Counted from the stretch's first letter, positions 21,433 to 34,550 are shown. The stretch: 64,000 bases of DNA from Apostichopus japonicus (GCF_037975245.1 NC_092576.1:940501-1004500); one strand, 5' to 3'. A program made the numbers and translations. Notes: generated by a model from the sequence alone, not told the origin.

Positions 21433-21960
21433 TTATTATTATTAATATGGTTCCTTATATAGCGCAAATACTATAACATATGCATATTCAAATGCGCTTT
21501 ACATGATGAAGAATAAAACAAAAATAAGTAGAAATAAAAAAACAAAATCAAGTTAAATTAAGTTAATAAAAGTAGTGGATAAAAGAATATAATAATTACA
21601 TGATAAACAGTAAAACAAATATATAACAAGAAAACAATTAACGAAATAATAATACATAAAATGAATTCAGATATTATAAGCTTTGCAGTATAAATGAGTC
21701 TTAAGTTTGGATTTAAACAGGGTAAAACTTTCAATTTTTCTTAAAACCTCAGGGAGTGAATTCCATAAAACTGGCGAAGCATAGCTAAAAGATCTCGGTC
21801 CAAATTTTGCAGTTCTTATGTTAGGAACAGTTAAAAGCAGACGGGACGAGGAACGCAACGGTCTAGAGGGAGTGTAAAGAGAAATTAAATCACAAAGGTA
21901 CTGCGGTGCAATATTGTAAATACATTTAAAAGTGAGTAATAAAATCTTTTAAGATATTCT
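21433..21960 (-). mobile_element. 5'-truncated LINE 3' end (CR1/L2-like) with partial RT C-terminus
   Basis: The minus frame 21858-21667 reads FGPRSFSYASPVLWNSLPE, then FTLFKSKLKTHL. This is the conserved tail found after the reverse transcriptase of CR1/L2-type LINEs (YG-RSF...LWNSLP...FKS-LKTHL). The 3' UTR contains GTAAAGCGC and GCGCTATATAAG words and ends in (TAA)n, seen as (TTA)n at 21433 on the plus strand. Only the last part of the element is present. Confidence 0.75.
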
Positions 21961-23160
21961 TTCTCTAACTGGAAGCCAATGCAAGTTATATAGGACGGGT
22001 TTTATATGAAAAAAAATATAACCGATCGCCAGGAATGGTCATGAGAGCCAATAAAGAAAACATTTATTCTGTTAAGTGTATACACATCTCTGAGGTTTCT
22101 TAAAACACTTCCTTTCACACTTATGCTTTACATATAACTTAACCAATTATATGTGTATATTATTATAGAGAAACAAAATAAATGCAATGAAATCATTTGA
22201 CGACACATTGTTCAAAGCTTGAGAAATTTATGAGAACATTTATACCAGCCCTATATGTCTTGCGTTTTTTATTCCTTGACCTAGTTATACGAGGTCTGTA
22301 CGGTCGTGAAGGCGCATGTGTTTGCTAATGTGACACTGTTTGTAAATATGATTACTAAAAGATACATTATTACTTGACTACCAAACGACGTCATCGGTGA
22401 TGTTCCAGTTGTGTAAATCAAAAAATTTGAGATCCAATTCTTATGACCTTGTAAAATGATAAATTGAAAGAGTCACGCTACGATGAACTTAACTCTACTA
22501 AATGCCCTCTTACAAGTTGGCAAGGAATTGCTAAGCCAAGGAATCGCTCAGCCTTTTGGTTGTCTGGTTTATATTTTTCGTTATACCACGGTCACTATAC
22601 ATCGTCTGCAGTATACTTGAAGTAGGTACTTGATTTTGTGTCATACATGGCCAAACATTTTGCAATCAATAATGCAAAAGGAACTTTGTCTAGAATAATA
22701 CGTTAAACGAGGAAAGTGGAGAGTGCAAACTATTGCTAAGCTGAAAAGAAAATTGGTAATCTGCGAACTGCATTATAAATAGTGATTGTGGTGTGAGGTC
22801 GTTGAAACCGAACCCAATCTCCATGCATTGCCGGTTGGTATTCCCCAAGAGAAGACGTAACATGGTCTTTCTGAGGCATACTCAGGCCATAATTGGGTCT
22901 ACAATTTTCAGGGAGATCAAAACTGTTGCAAAAGATAGATCAGTAGACATTCACGTTCATGGATGTATGGATGAATGAATAGATCTGTCACAGATATGTA
23001 CATTGTACAAAGATGGGTAGCCTCTGTTACGATTGTCATGTCAAAATTTAATCCACATTTCCCCCCTCCCACCGTTCCTTCATCCACCTCTCAGACTTTT
23101 ACAAATTGACTTTACAAATTAAGCACATTCCAACATTCACTATTATTAGTTGAAAACATT
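21961..23160. other. Intergenic DNA, no gene seen
   Basis: No open frame with a recognisable domain. GGAAGCCAATGCAAGTTATA near 21970 is repeat-like and may extend the LINE relic. Confidence 0.35.
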
Positions 23161-23164
23161 TTGC

Positions 23165-24920
23165 TACGAGAGCCGAAAGTTTTCGTCAATTGTAAAAGAA
23201 AACCTCTTTACTCAGTCGCAAACAATGTTAGTCAGTGCTCCTGGGAGGTCTAAAAACTGATGTGCTTCATACATGTTGTGCAGTCCAAATGTGCAGTACT
23301 GAATTTTTAGAAGTCATCCATAAGCATGACTGGTGTACTGCATGTCTAAGTTGCTATATGATCTATAGAAGGTGTTTACAGCACAGTAACTCAGTTCGGT
23401 GACCCTTTGGCGGGAAACTTGACATAGCTTTGCCTTCCCACCTCTGAAACCTTCATCACTCCCACAGTCCCACTAACTGCGTTTGGGAAAAAAATGTTCC
23501 CGTCTGGCGAGAAACTTGTCACAACTCCCACTAACTCAGTTCGGTATTACTTAGCCCCTCTAGCGGGAAATATTTCCTCAGTTTTGCTTAATTGGTAGCA
23601 TACGCCCATGAAAAGCCCCATTGACATATACACAGTCTAGCTAAACGCTACCCATCACTGGATAGCTGACAAGTTGGCCTTTCATGGCACCGTGCAGCTG
23701 TTTTGCTACGAGTTACGTCACTTGTAAACAAACAAACCTCTCAGTTTGCTCAGTCGCAAACAATGTTAGTACGCTGCTCCTGAGAGGTCTAAAATTGCCT
23801 CAATTGACCACATTTTTGCACCACATGTGCTTCCATTCATGCTCTTGAACATGACAACCACAACCATAACCTTGGCGGGAAACATGTTCCCGTCTTGCGG
23901 GAAATTTGACAGGACTCCCACTAACTGAGTTTGGTACTGCTTAGCCCGTGTGGCGGGAACCATTTTCCCGTCTTGCGGGAAACTTGACACTACTCCCACT
24001 AACTCAGTTTGGTACTACTTATCTGGCGGGAAAGACCTTCCCCTCTTGTTGGAAATTTGACACAACTTTGCCTTCCCACCTCTGAAACCTTCATCACTCC
24101 CAGCATCCAGCAAGCTTTAGAATTTAGCTGTGGCCCCGAGTTGAAATAGAAAAATCTACTTGTTACTTTGGCACCATTTTCAAAAGGCATTTTTGCAGAT
24201 TTCGGGGCCAAAAAAGCTCAGAAAAAAAGTGTGCTGTGCCCAGATCTGAAAAGAGGGCGCTGTTCAAACCGTTCCAAAATCGTTGAAGTCGATCATTTTG
24301 ACTAGCTTCTCAGTGTAAATCATACACAGTGTAAATCATCCAGCTATAATTTAGGGTCTAAAACGGCAATTTTCTCATTTTTGCTTAAGGTAGCATACGC
24401 CCATTAAAAGCCCCATTGACATACACAGTCTAGCTAAACGCTACCATCACTGGATAGCTGACAAGTTGGCCTTTCATGGCACCGTACAGCTTTTTTGCTA
24501 CGAGTTACGTCACTTGTAAACAAACAAACCTCTTTACTCAGTCGCAAGCAATGTTAGTACGCTGCTCCTGGGAGGTCTAAAATTGCCTCAATTGACTAAA
24601 TTTTTGCACCACATGTGTGTCCATTCATGCTCTTTAACATCACAACCACAAAAAAAAGCACACCCTTATTGATACAAAAGCAAAAAAAAAAATGTTCTCC
24701 AGCTCCTAATTGGCACTTTTCCTGAAAAAAGAACACTTGGGGCGGATTCATGTAGACGCTTATAGGAGTATATGCCACCTTAAGAAACAGCTGGAACCTC
24801 TTTTTATGACAGTTTGAGTTGTCTTGAAAACCAGAAAATACATAACTTTGCTGTATCTCTTATTATTGTGCCTCATACAAGTTGCGCATTCAGTCCAAAT
24901 GCACAGTACAGTACTGAATT
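23165..24920. repeat. Complex repeat block with duplicated 250-bp unit and GGCGGGAAA units
   Basis: A 250-bp segment at about 23592-23850 recurs at about 24384-24640 with very few differences, and a shorter related piece lies at 23165-23260. Between them are about 75-bp units containing CTTGCGGGAAAYTTGACA, then CTCCCACTAACTSAGTTTGG (about 23388, 23497, 23890, 23965, 24040). The flanks 23264-23305 and 24870-24920 also match each other. It looks like a nested or tandemly expanded non-coding repeat; I assign no class. Confidence 0.75.
23406..23418 (+). promoter_or_regulatory. E2F-type consensus word inside the repeat block
   Basis: TTTGGCGGGAAAC matches the well-known E2F site TTTGGCGGGAAA. Close variants occur at 23562-23570, 23872-23883, 23951-23960 and 24023-24033, all inside the repeat. 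Whether any is bound is unknown. Confidence 0.45.
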
Positions 24921-24954
24921 AAATACATGTACCATAACCAGCCGGCTGGCCGCG

Positions 24955-25679
24955 TAGTGGCGGAGCTAGGGGTATTGGTCGGGGGGGGGGGTGAGAATGG
25001 TCTGTAGTGTAGTGGTCTGTAGTGTCGGTCTGTATAGTGTCGAAAGCGCCCCATCTAAGCGGAGCGCCACCACCGGTTGACGCGGAGCATACCGATTTTT
25101 TTTGAGTAAAGATACTCCCTAGATCGCCGGAAATGACCCTTTCCGGGCCGCGTATTTTTTTTTCCCAGGACGAACGTGGGCATCGGCCAATCAAATCCCT
25201 GGATTCCAAACATGTGACGCTTTTTCAAAAAACATGTTGTGAATCTTTTTTCCTAGTTTTGACCCCAGATTATGAACGACAATCCTTCATTTTCAGAGAA
25301 ACTCGATCCCTAACCCACTTTCTACACCCTACCCCTGATTTCAAACGAATTTGTAAATTCCAGAAAAACCTGAAACCCACGTTCGTCCTAGGAAAAAAAA
25401 TTACGCTTCCGGGCCTTGCTAATTTGCAGATAAACGAAGAATAAAAAGATGTCATCGGAAGTGTATATGGGTGTTCCGCCGTTAGAGCAGTTTGTCATAA
25501 ACTTACACCAACAAAATGTGACAAATGTCGATAGATAGATGAGAGCGCAATAAAAAAGTCAATAATCGCGAATAAGTAAAAAGTGGTAAAAAGCTGAAAA
25601 GGGCGCCAGCAGTCCATTTGAGTCCGTCAGGGGGCATCCGCTCCCCCCCCCCCCTGACTGTATGGACGCTCCGCCACTG
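24955..25679. mobile_element. Non-autonomous hAT-like DNA transposon (about 725 bp)
   Basis: The left end TAGTGGCGGAGC and right end GCTCCGCCACTG are inverted copies (one mismatch at the tip). The flanks are TGGCCGCG (24947-24954) and TGGCCGCC (25680-25687), an 8-bp target duplication with one change. Eight-bp duplications and CAGTG-type tips are features of hAT transposons. The interior has G/C runs and no transposase frame. Confidence 0.8.
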
Positions 25680-25687
25680 TGGCCGCC

Positions 25688-26615
25688 TATCCTATTAACA
25701 AATCAAGAGTCCGAATCAACGTTCCAGTTCAAAACGTGTAAGCATAGCAACTACTGTGCCACCGATGTAATGTTTTCCAAGCGATATCAGGGAAATATCA
25801 GTTTTGTTTCGCTGGCTCCTATTATTTTCCGTACTGTGTTATTGTTGACCAAGACATACCACACACAATTTACTATCGTTGCCTGAGTTGACGTACCTGT
25901 GAACAGTGTCGTTCTAAATGTATTTCATTTTATTGCAGCAGGTACGGTATGCCTAGTATCATATTCATATAAAATGCAACTGTTGGAGTTCCAGCTTACG
26001 TACTTACAGTACATGCCCAGAAATCTCATCGGAAAGAACTAGTATCACTTCTTTGTAAATTTTCGTCGGGCAATACTGATCTTCGTGGATATTTGCAGCA
26101 TTTCCAATACCAAATTAAATTCTGTTAAAACATCAGTAAGAACCTAGGTGAAGTCTGAGGTGAGTTAGCTTTGAATTTCATAGCCGACTTCGGTTTCGAT
26201 ATGACTGAACAATTACCGTGCGCGGAGTCATTAAGTGTACAGTGTATGTATTAACGTTAGGCTGCAAACCTGCTGTAAAGGCATAGTCCTGGTGACAGGT
26301 CCAAAAGCAAAATAGTGGATCTATCGTTTCTTCATTTTCTAACCAAAACGATGCTGTTAGACAAGGAATTAGTCAAGAAAATCAAATAACTATACATTTA
26401 GACTTAACCTTTGGTCATTGAATTATGATAGGTTCGGATAAGTTACTTGACTGAAAGTAAAATTGGCCTAACTTAGCAGACCCTTGACTATAATACCCTT
26501 TTTCTGGAGTCTTATACTGCCACTATCACGAAAGTTGGTTGGTAGCTGCAGATGAAGTGCAGATAAAGCTGAATACGGAGTAACTAGGCTAGTAATATAG
26601 AAACAGTGGCCTAAC
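25688..26615. other. Intergenic DNA, no gene seen
   Basis: No recognisable coding or repeat structure apart from scattered TACTGTA-like words beginning here. Confidence 0.35.
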
Positions 26616-26759
26616 TTTAGAATCCGTACCATATGAATGGGAAAGCTTACTTCGAATCGGCAGAATAAGGTTAGGGGTTAGGAAGTTGGGTTAGGGTTAG
26701 GGGTTAGGAAGTAGGGAATAGGGTTAGGGGTTAGGAAGTCGAATGGTACGGATTCTAAA
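26616..26759. mobile_element. 144-bp inverted-repeat mini-element with telomere-like core
   Basis: TTTAGAATCCGTACCA at 26616-26631 and its exact reverse complement at 26744-26759 enclose repeats of GGGTTAGGGGTTAGGAAGT (about 26668-26740). A perfect 16-bp inverted repeat suggests a miniature transposon. No clear target duplication is visible. Confidence 0.7.
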
Positions 26760-29700
26760 TTAGTACCCAAACAGGGCCTCTGCGGAGATTTATTCAACAG
26801 TACTGTAGCAACTACAGTAGCATGGATGCCCAGTCAGCTCATTATTAAGTTCAATCAAATATCAAAAGTCAAACATAAGGCTAACCTCTAGTGATTTTCA
26901 AATCTTCAATCGTTTAGTACTGTAGGCAATTATGTATTTTTTTCACCGCCTCAACCCTGGTGCCTTCAAACCCCATGACCTAGGCCTACTGTTAAAGGAA
27001 TAATGAAGGCAGGGATCAATTTATATTATTCAGTAACCTAAAAACTCTTTAATATTTCATTTTTAAGTTAACCGCTTCCTGTATGACTGAATATGCTCGC
27101 TTTGAAAATTGTCTTCTAAGGCCTCACCACAAAACATAGTAAGCCGCCAAGTTTGAAAGCAGGAAATGTTACGGTAGACTACAGTAGCTACAGAATATGC
27201 TGGCTTAGACATCACATAATGCATACTACTGTATTCAACTCCCTTACATAGCGTCTGTTAAAATGTTATTGGCTATGAATTAGCTTGATGTGGGAAATCA
27301 ATGGGAAGTAAAGTAGTGCCTAGAGAAAAATGCAAGTAAAAAAAACACTGCACTTTAACTGATTTTATTGAGCCCTTGACGACATGGAACATGCCCCTCA
27401 AAGGCCTAGTACTTGCTCGCAACTTTTATGAACCCCTGTTGTAAGTTACCATTAACAGTTACCCAATGCAGTTGTATTCATATGATTAATGAATATATAG
27501 TTGAATGAAGTTTTCCTTTTCCCCAACCACTAGAGGCAAGTCGGCCCAACCCGGCCAGTGCCCCTTTCCCACTGCAGTATGTAAATAACTTTTTATGCAA
27601 TGTACTGTACAGTAGGTTAAGAAACTCAAGCTTCAATGGCTACTTTTGACGAGGTAAGAATGTTGCTCCAGAAAAAAACAAAAAACTGAAGCATGTGGCA
27701 AAAGTTTGTAACAAAGAAATTACTGTACACATGTATTTAAGCAAATCTCAATGTAAAGACAACTAACATACAGTACTGTAAGATGATGTTAGCCTCCTAC
27801 AAGATTCATAAACTGTCTCAACTCCTAATACTTTGTGATGAAAAAAATGCTGAATATATTAGTGATATTCTTAGAAACAATTCAACTACAACTTCCTAGG
27901 ATATTTGAGTGTGCACATGTGATAGCCTGCCTATAGCACAAACTTCATTATCTCTACACAGGGCACAGTAATGTTACTCAATTAGTTGTTAAACAACATA
28001 CTTTGTTTTCATTCAGCACTACAGATGCAATGTTTCCATACGACGGATATGGGAAATTTTAGCCAATCAAATGAAGGGAAAATTTGGAAAATCTCTATTG
28101 ACCATTTTAAGTGTGAAAATCTCTGTAATGAAAATGTTTTAAACTCTGTACCTTGCAGTTGATTGTTATGAGTTGTATTTTTTTAAGCAATGTCGATCTC
28201 TGTAGGATTGGGAGACATTTTGGTTCTTTTGAGAATAAGTTATGGTTTTTTCTTTTGTTTTAAAAAGAAAGAAAAGAAGTTCATTCAAAATTGTGTTTTG
28301 TTGTGCTTTGCATATCTACTGTTGGCATAATACAGTACTGTAATCAGACATAAGCAATTTGAAGGTGTTTGCGTCCCTGGCTTAAACATGGGTTCCCTGA
28401 CGCAGAATCCTGCCTTCGTTGGCAAAAAAGGCTGCACTGGTCATTACCAGATAACTGTACTTCAGTAAGTACAGTGTACGCAAACATGTATGTACAGTAG
28501 GTCCACTACTGTGCTGTTAATATTAGACAACCATGTACTGTACACACAGTATCGATATGAGCAGTTCGCTTAGACTACTACTGTAGTATAACCAGCTTTA
28601 ATGGCATCAATGTTTTAACTTTTATAACAATTCAAGTCTTGAATCACAGATTTTGTTGACCAGTCCAAACAAAGTGAATATTGTTTTATTCTTGATTTTG
28701 CCGGCCTTGCATGTTGTACTGGTTGTGATGTGTTTTTAACTGCAAGGTGTTGTGTCATCCATTTGAGCAGCTATTAGTCGGGTGGAAAAAAATGGAATTT
28801 TAGAAATTTATGGAACTGAGATGTAAAGTCTGTCACATGGAAGAGTGAAACTACTGTAAAGTGTCATGGTCAACCCTGACTGCAGTCAGATATTTCTAGA
28901 CTCCACTTTTTCCTGCACATGCAAACTTGAAAACTGGTCAACAGGTACCAATTATTACTGTACACCCTCTCGGATTAACATTGTACATGTATTGAGATTT
29001 CTAAGCTTCAAAAGCTGCATAATTTGTAACTGTAATTGTGTTAGTAAATATTTTGATTTGAATAATTGAAATGATTGCATACATGAGACCTTCCCCTTGG
29101 GAAGATACTTACATGTGTAAAGTGAGGAGGATTGGGAGGAAGTGAGTCAGAAAGATGGACATGTTTACAGACTGTACTACTGTAATAAGTATAGAGCTCT
29201 ACTGTACATATACACTAGACTTACTGTACAGAACTTTGCAGTTCCCTCAAAGAACGTTGATCACAACCATTTCATGTTATTCATTCCGAATTCAGGGCCT
29301 ACAGTACGCGGTTGTAAAAACATTGGCATATGTTTGGCCTTGTTTGGCTTCCTAAAGTTCATCTTTTAGAGACCACCCTTGATTGCCAAAGAATAGCAAA
29401 CTAACAGAATTCCTACACAGTGCACAGGGTCCGTACAGCAATAGATGTTTGCAATCTCCAACACTGCTACTGTAGAACCATCCTACAATTTAGGTCAAGA
29501 TCACTATTTTGTTGTCACATTTGTTCGATGATATTTTTGCTCAAATCCAATTTTCGGCCTCCCAAAATCCCACTCGGACAGATCCTCTTTACTCCGCTAC
29601 AGTAAACTACTGTACTTTAGGATATGATATCAGAAAGAAGTGCCCTTTACGCTTTGACGAACCTAGACAAAGCTTAGACTTGGCCTTCCAGAATTGAATT

Positions 29701-32640
29701 TCTTTTGACACAGGAAACCGTGAGTCACTCACGCAGACCTCAAGACATTCAACTGTGAAAAGGAGGCTCAGATACAGTACTTCACTCCAGAAAATTAGAT
29801 GCTAGGGAATTGTTGAAATCCACTAGCAATTACTATCAGTTTTCTTGCCTGGAGGGTGAAATATGGAAGAGAAGTATTGGGGAGATATTTGAAAGAGTGG
29901 TGTGTGTGATGTAACCACGGGGTAATGTCAAAATATGAATATATTACAGGCATTTTTGTTTTTGTCTTTTTTTGTTCATTTTGTCCAGGAATATTCCAGT
30001 ACCTCAATTCTGATTATTGACTGAAATTATGAGACTGAAATTAATGTAATTGATGAGATCCCTTTCATCAGGAGTACGTTAAAGAATGAATAATTAATGA
30101 AGTTACACTTAGGGTTCTCATCATGCTACTGCCCAGACAACATGCAGTGTGTACAGCAGTACTTTACCAGTAATAAATTGAGAGGATATATTTTGTAGAA
30201 TTTGAGCCTTGGTATGTAATAATCCAAGGAAAAAAAACAATTAAAATCAGTTTTGTTTATAGATTGTTATATTTTGAGGGTGTCCAGATATTCATGTTTA
30301 ATATGCTAAATAGCTCTGGAATGCTCCTACATTTAAGGCTAATAGCTCAGATGACACTGTCAGCGCCTCATTGTAGGTCTAAATATACACGTAAACTTGT
30401 TAATTCAAATATATACTTTGACAATATTATCAACTCAGGTCTTTTGAGACCATAAAAAGTCTTGCGTTACCATAATAAATTCAGTTTCCTTCTGTTTTTG
30501 AGCAAATGACCTACAGTAATGGCCCATGCACTCCTTGTTAAAAAAAAAAACAATAAATATGTTGACTGGAATGGTCATCAGTTTTGACCTTCCAAATATG
30601 CTATCCAACCAAAGAATTTAATGGTCACATCTTGCTACAAACATATCAACAAAGATTTCACTGTCATCCTCTAAGCATTATTCCTCATCCAGACATTGAA
30701 TTGATCTAACATTCCTCTTGGCCTGGGAATATATTTGGAGAACTCCTGCACCCTTTACTGTGCACAGGAACCCATTATTGTACAGTAGTAGTGCTCACCT
30801 TTTGATCACACAATTTATGTGCAAAAATTTGGCACAAATACCGATGACCTTTCAACTTAATGTTTTGAAAGGAAATATGGCTGTGTATAGATCTACAATT
30901 GAAATGCCAAGTTACATACAGCATATTATTGTGGGAATTCAGTATATATTTCAGTATGGAATAGTAGCTAAAAATGTGATAAAAAAACACTAAAAAAACA
31001 GCAAAACTGCTGAGTTGAAGCTGGCAAGTGAAGTACAGTACATGTAAAACATGCTAAATACATAATGATGTCAGTTAGGCTAGTCAGCTCAATCAATTTC
31101 CATGTGAGAAAGGGTAAATGTGGAACAAAAGACTAAGAGCAAAGAGGATCCATCATTGTCTCCCCCCACCCCATCTCCCACCTACCTGCCTCTAGGAAAA
31201 TAATAAAAGTTAAAATTTATACCTCAGATACCTAACAAATACTGTGTACATGTACAGTATAGTGTAGAGAATCTTTCTCTCAATAAAGTACAGTATTAAT
31301 TTTATGTACAATTTAGCTAGAACTGACAAAAGTTGTGCGGCCTGATACACTGTACAGGGTATACACAGTATAAACTGTAGTACAGATCCATTGGCTAGTT
31401 ATGTACAATGAACCCGGTAGTTTTAACCTATAATCCATTTGAATTTTATTCTATGATATCCGGCTTATCTTCCTTCCATAATTAGGAAGTTTAGTCGGAG
31501 ATATGAGGTTTGATGACATACAGTAGTGTCAATCTGAACAAAACTCCTCTTCAATTTAGAGCTTTATTGACTACTGTATCAGTTCAGTTCAGTTTGCCCT
31601 ACGTACAGTAGACGTGTAGCCCTGGTATACGGGCCGTAGACATTTCTCTCAAAAGCTGCCTTACTGTACAAGTTGCTGCTACCAATGGTACAGTACAGAC
31701 TGTACATGTACAACATACTGTATAGGCTATAGCATGGATTTAGTTTAGTCCCATGACACAGTGGTACCGTATGTAGACCGCATTCATCACACTCACAGGA
31801 CCTGTATATCACCCAAGGTTTGTAATCTGATTTTGCTCACTACATAATTTAACCGTTTCAATAGCTGATTTTATTACTAATAATAGTAAATACTATTAAT
31901 TCTCAAAGACTTCCTGTTTCTCAATCGGACATCATTGATTTTATGCTTCCATTACTGTACTCATTGATTAGACAATATCTCGTCGTCATTGTCGTTCAAT
32001 CGGTGGTTGCCAGAAGGTAAAGGCCTGTACATTCACACAGTAGTACAGCAGTACATTGTACCTGCAGCATAGACATACACTGTCCATGTACATGTACAGT
32101 ACAGTAGGTAGATCTCAACAAATGCTTTTAGTCTCTCAGCTGTTTCTCTCACAGTGAGAAGAAATTCATGTACATTTCACTGATACAGAGATAGGCCTCA
32201 ACATATATACTATGGTGTACTGTACATATGCACTTGTGTTATGTACAACAAACAGTAAGTGATAATTGCCTGTGGAATGCCCACAATGACAAATCTCTGG
32301 TTCTGTGTCTGGTGGGAGCTGGTCGCTTCATTCTGTATCACGTGTGCCATTTCACACATGTTAATATCGACTATCTGCCAATCTACAGAACTCATTTCTG
32401 TTTGGAATGGAGGGTTCTGCTTTATGATATATATCTGAACGTTGCTAATACAAAAGCAAAATATCTAGATTTATAAATATATATCAAAATAATGGCATGT
32501 ACAGTAGTTCTCTGCTGTATTCATTAATTCAAAGAGGTGAGCTGCGGTCTAATAATAACAGCAAAATCTTGAGAAGGCGTTTTCAGGCAAAATGTCAGAA
32601 ATTGTGAACTGATACAGTACTTGTTAACTTAATTCTTTGT
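26760..32640. other. Intergenic DNA rich in TACTGTA/TGTACA words, no gene seen
   Basis: About 5.9 kb with only short chance frames. Overlapping TACTGTA, TACAGTA and TGTACA words are conspicuous (for example 28470-28560 and 31230-31390). No splice-flanked conserved peptide was found. Confidence 0.4.
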
Positions 32641-32820
32641 ATTATTAATAATAATAATAATAATAAATGAGACTTATATAGCGCCAAATCAGTAAACAAA
32701 AGTTACTGCTCAAAGCGCTTTACAAAGAAAGTAAATTAATTTACAAAAGAACAAGTGAAAAAATGGGTCTTAAGTAGACTTTTGAAAGTAGAAAGTTTAT
32801 AGCATGTTCGAATGTTTGCT
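32641..32820 (-). mobile_element. Short 5'-truncated LINE 3' end
   Basis: (TAA)n followed by AATGAGACTTATATAGCGCC and GCTCAAAGCGCTTTACAAAG words. Nearly identical to 44466-44635 over about 160 bp, with one clear difference (GGTCTTAAG versus GATCTTAAG). Read on the minus strand it is the end of the same LINE family that ends at 44466. Confidence 0.7.
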
Positions 32821-34290
32821 GAGTCTGCATGTCCTGTCTGTACGCACACACACACACATGAATTGTCACCAAATGTACATATGTGGGGTAAAAAATTAGT
32901 GATCATGTTTGAGAGAGGTTTCCATTTTCAGCAGATTGCACAAAGTTTATAGATGTAATGGTACATGTATGTAACAGCCTAATTTTTTTTCATCATCTCC
33001 ATTTTTTATGAAAATTTTTAATTTTAACTATTTAAGTATATACTTACAAAATAAGATTTTGCAGTTGATCAAAGTCAAGACAAGCTGATGTGTACATTTG
33101 TTTTAATTTTAACAAAGATTTAATAGTGAGTCAGTCACTTTAATATGTAATAAAGTACAGTACAGGTGAATTGTACTTGTCAATAGATGATGGAGGAGGG
33201 CTGGTTTACATAAAGAATACTTTACAGTATCAGTTCATATGATCCTATGAATGTCATGCTATTATCAAAGGACTTTGATCTAGGCCTACTTTGATCATGT
33301 ATAGTTATAAATAGTACTGTACCTAACCAGCAAATTTATAGAAACATTTAGCTTAATAAATACTGTGGTTGTACATACTGTATATCTTAGGACAATATGC
33401 TATGATATACCATATCTTAATTAACCAAGTTTCAAGTTTAGAAAGTACTCTTAATTAGAGCATGGGTTGTCTTTGTTCACTGTACCCTGAACAAAGTTGC
33501 CCACAGGAATCATAATTAATAGTATTTTTTTTTTATGACCTTCAAAACTGCTATACAAGGTGTACAGTATTACCCCATAGGTTCTGTACACACAGTACAG
33601 TAGGCCTACTTATACAGTACTGTATGTGTACTGTACGAACCATGTACTGTTTTAAGTTTTTAACCCACTGAGATAAAAAAAAAGTAAAGTTTCTCTGTCT
33701 TTGGTTGTAGTGATGATTAATTGAATCCACCGTAGATTTGTCCAGAGTAAACAGCCCTTCTCCGGACGGACGGGAGACATTTGTTTCTTCTCGTTAACCA
33801 GGAATGTTTTTGTGATCCTCATATATTTCCAGCCCTGATTTGATCATTCCTTGGGTAATTAAAAGAGTTCTTAAACTGTCCGTCTTACCAGCCTGCAAAT
33901 ATTATCAGGAGAGTGATTCTATTATCAGCCCTTCACTTTTATGTAATTTGTGTTTTCGTTGTCGTCTAGTCAGTGGGAGACAAACAAGAGAATGCGAGGA
34001 TGAGTCAGAGATAATTTAAGGAATGGCAATAAAATATTGGTATGAGACTATATCCATCCATGATTGGAAGGGTAAGTTTTGCAAGTTGCAGGTTTTGCAG
34101 CGAATTCTTCCGCAATGTAATGGTTGCTGATCTACATACAGTAGACCGTTGAAGGAAAGATTTATTTAAGGGGCTAACTACTGTACTACTGGGACCTGTT
34201 AATTTAAGGGCAACAATAATCACCAAAGGAATAATAAATTCATCAGTCTTTTAAATGCTAGTTGCCTCGCAGGAGAAAATGTAAAGCTTT
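32821..34290. other. Intergenic DNA, no gene seen
   Basis: A (CA)n run near 32847 and dense TGTAC/TACAG words around 33540-33660. No coding signal. Confidence 0.35.
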
Positions 34291-34294
34291 TATT

Positions 34295-34550
34295 ACAACC
34301 GGTGCTGTGGCTGAGTGGATAAAGGAGGTGGCATTTGAAGCAATGATGCTTAGCAATCGGGAGGTTTGGGGTTCAATTCCTGGCTGGGTCATAGTTCCCC
34401 ATCTGAAATGACTTTCTAAATTGAAAAGATTCCAAATTTGAGGTAAAATGTTGAATTGGAAGCCACTCGATGTGTAAGTTGTAATCCATAAGCCCTTGCG
34501 GGTTTCTCCCACATTTGTGGTGGCTCAAGCATCGTAAAAATAACTGCTGA
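34295..34550 (+). mobile_element. tRNA-derived SINE, copy 1
   Basis: The pol III A box TGGCTGAGTGGATAA (34308-34322) and B box GGTTCAATTCC (34370-34380) have tRNA spacing. A non-tRNA body follows (ACTTTCTAAATTGAAAAGAT, then CCCTTGCGGGTTTCTCCCAC), ending in ATAACTGCTGATTAT. Same family as 46403 and 63318. Confidence 0.85.

Noticed and set aside
26668-26745. A true chromosome-end telomere
   Set aside because: The repeats are irregular, short and enclosed by a 16-bp inverted repeat, with unique DNA on both sides.
34298-34381. A functional tRNA gene (A and B boxes present)
   Set aside because: The acceptor and anticodon arms do not pair well, the same unit is repeated with a common non-tRNA body, and there is no terminator after the tRNA part; it is a SINE.
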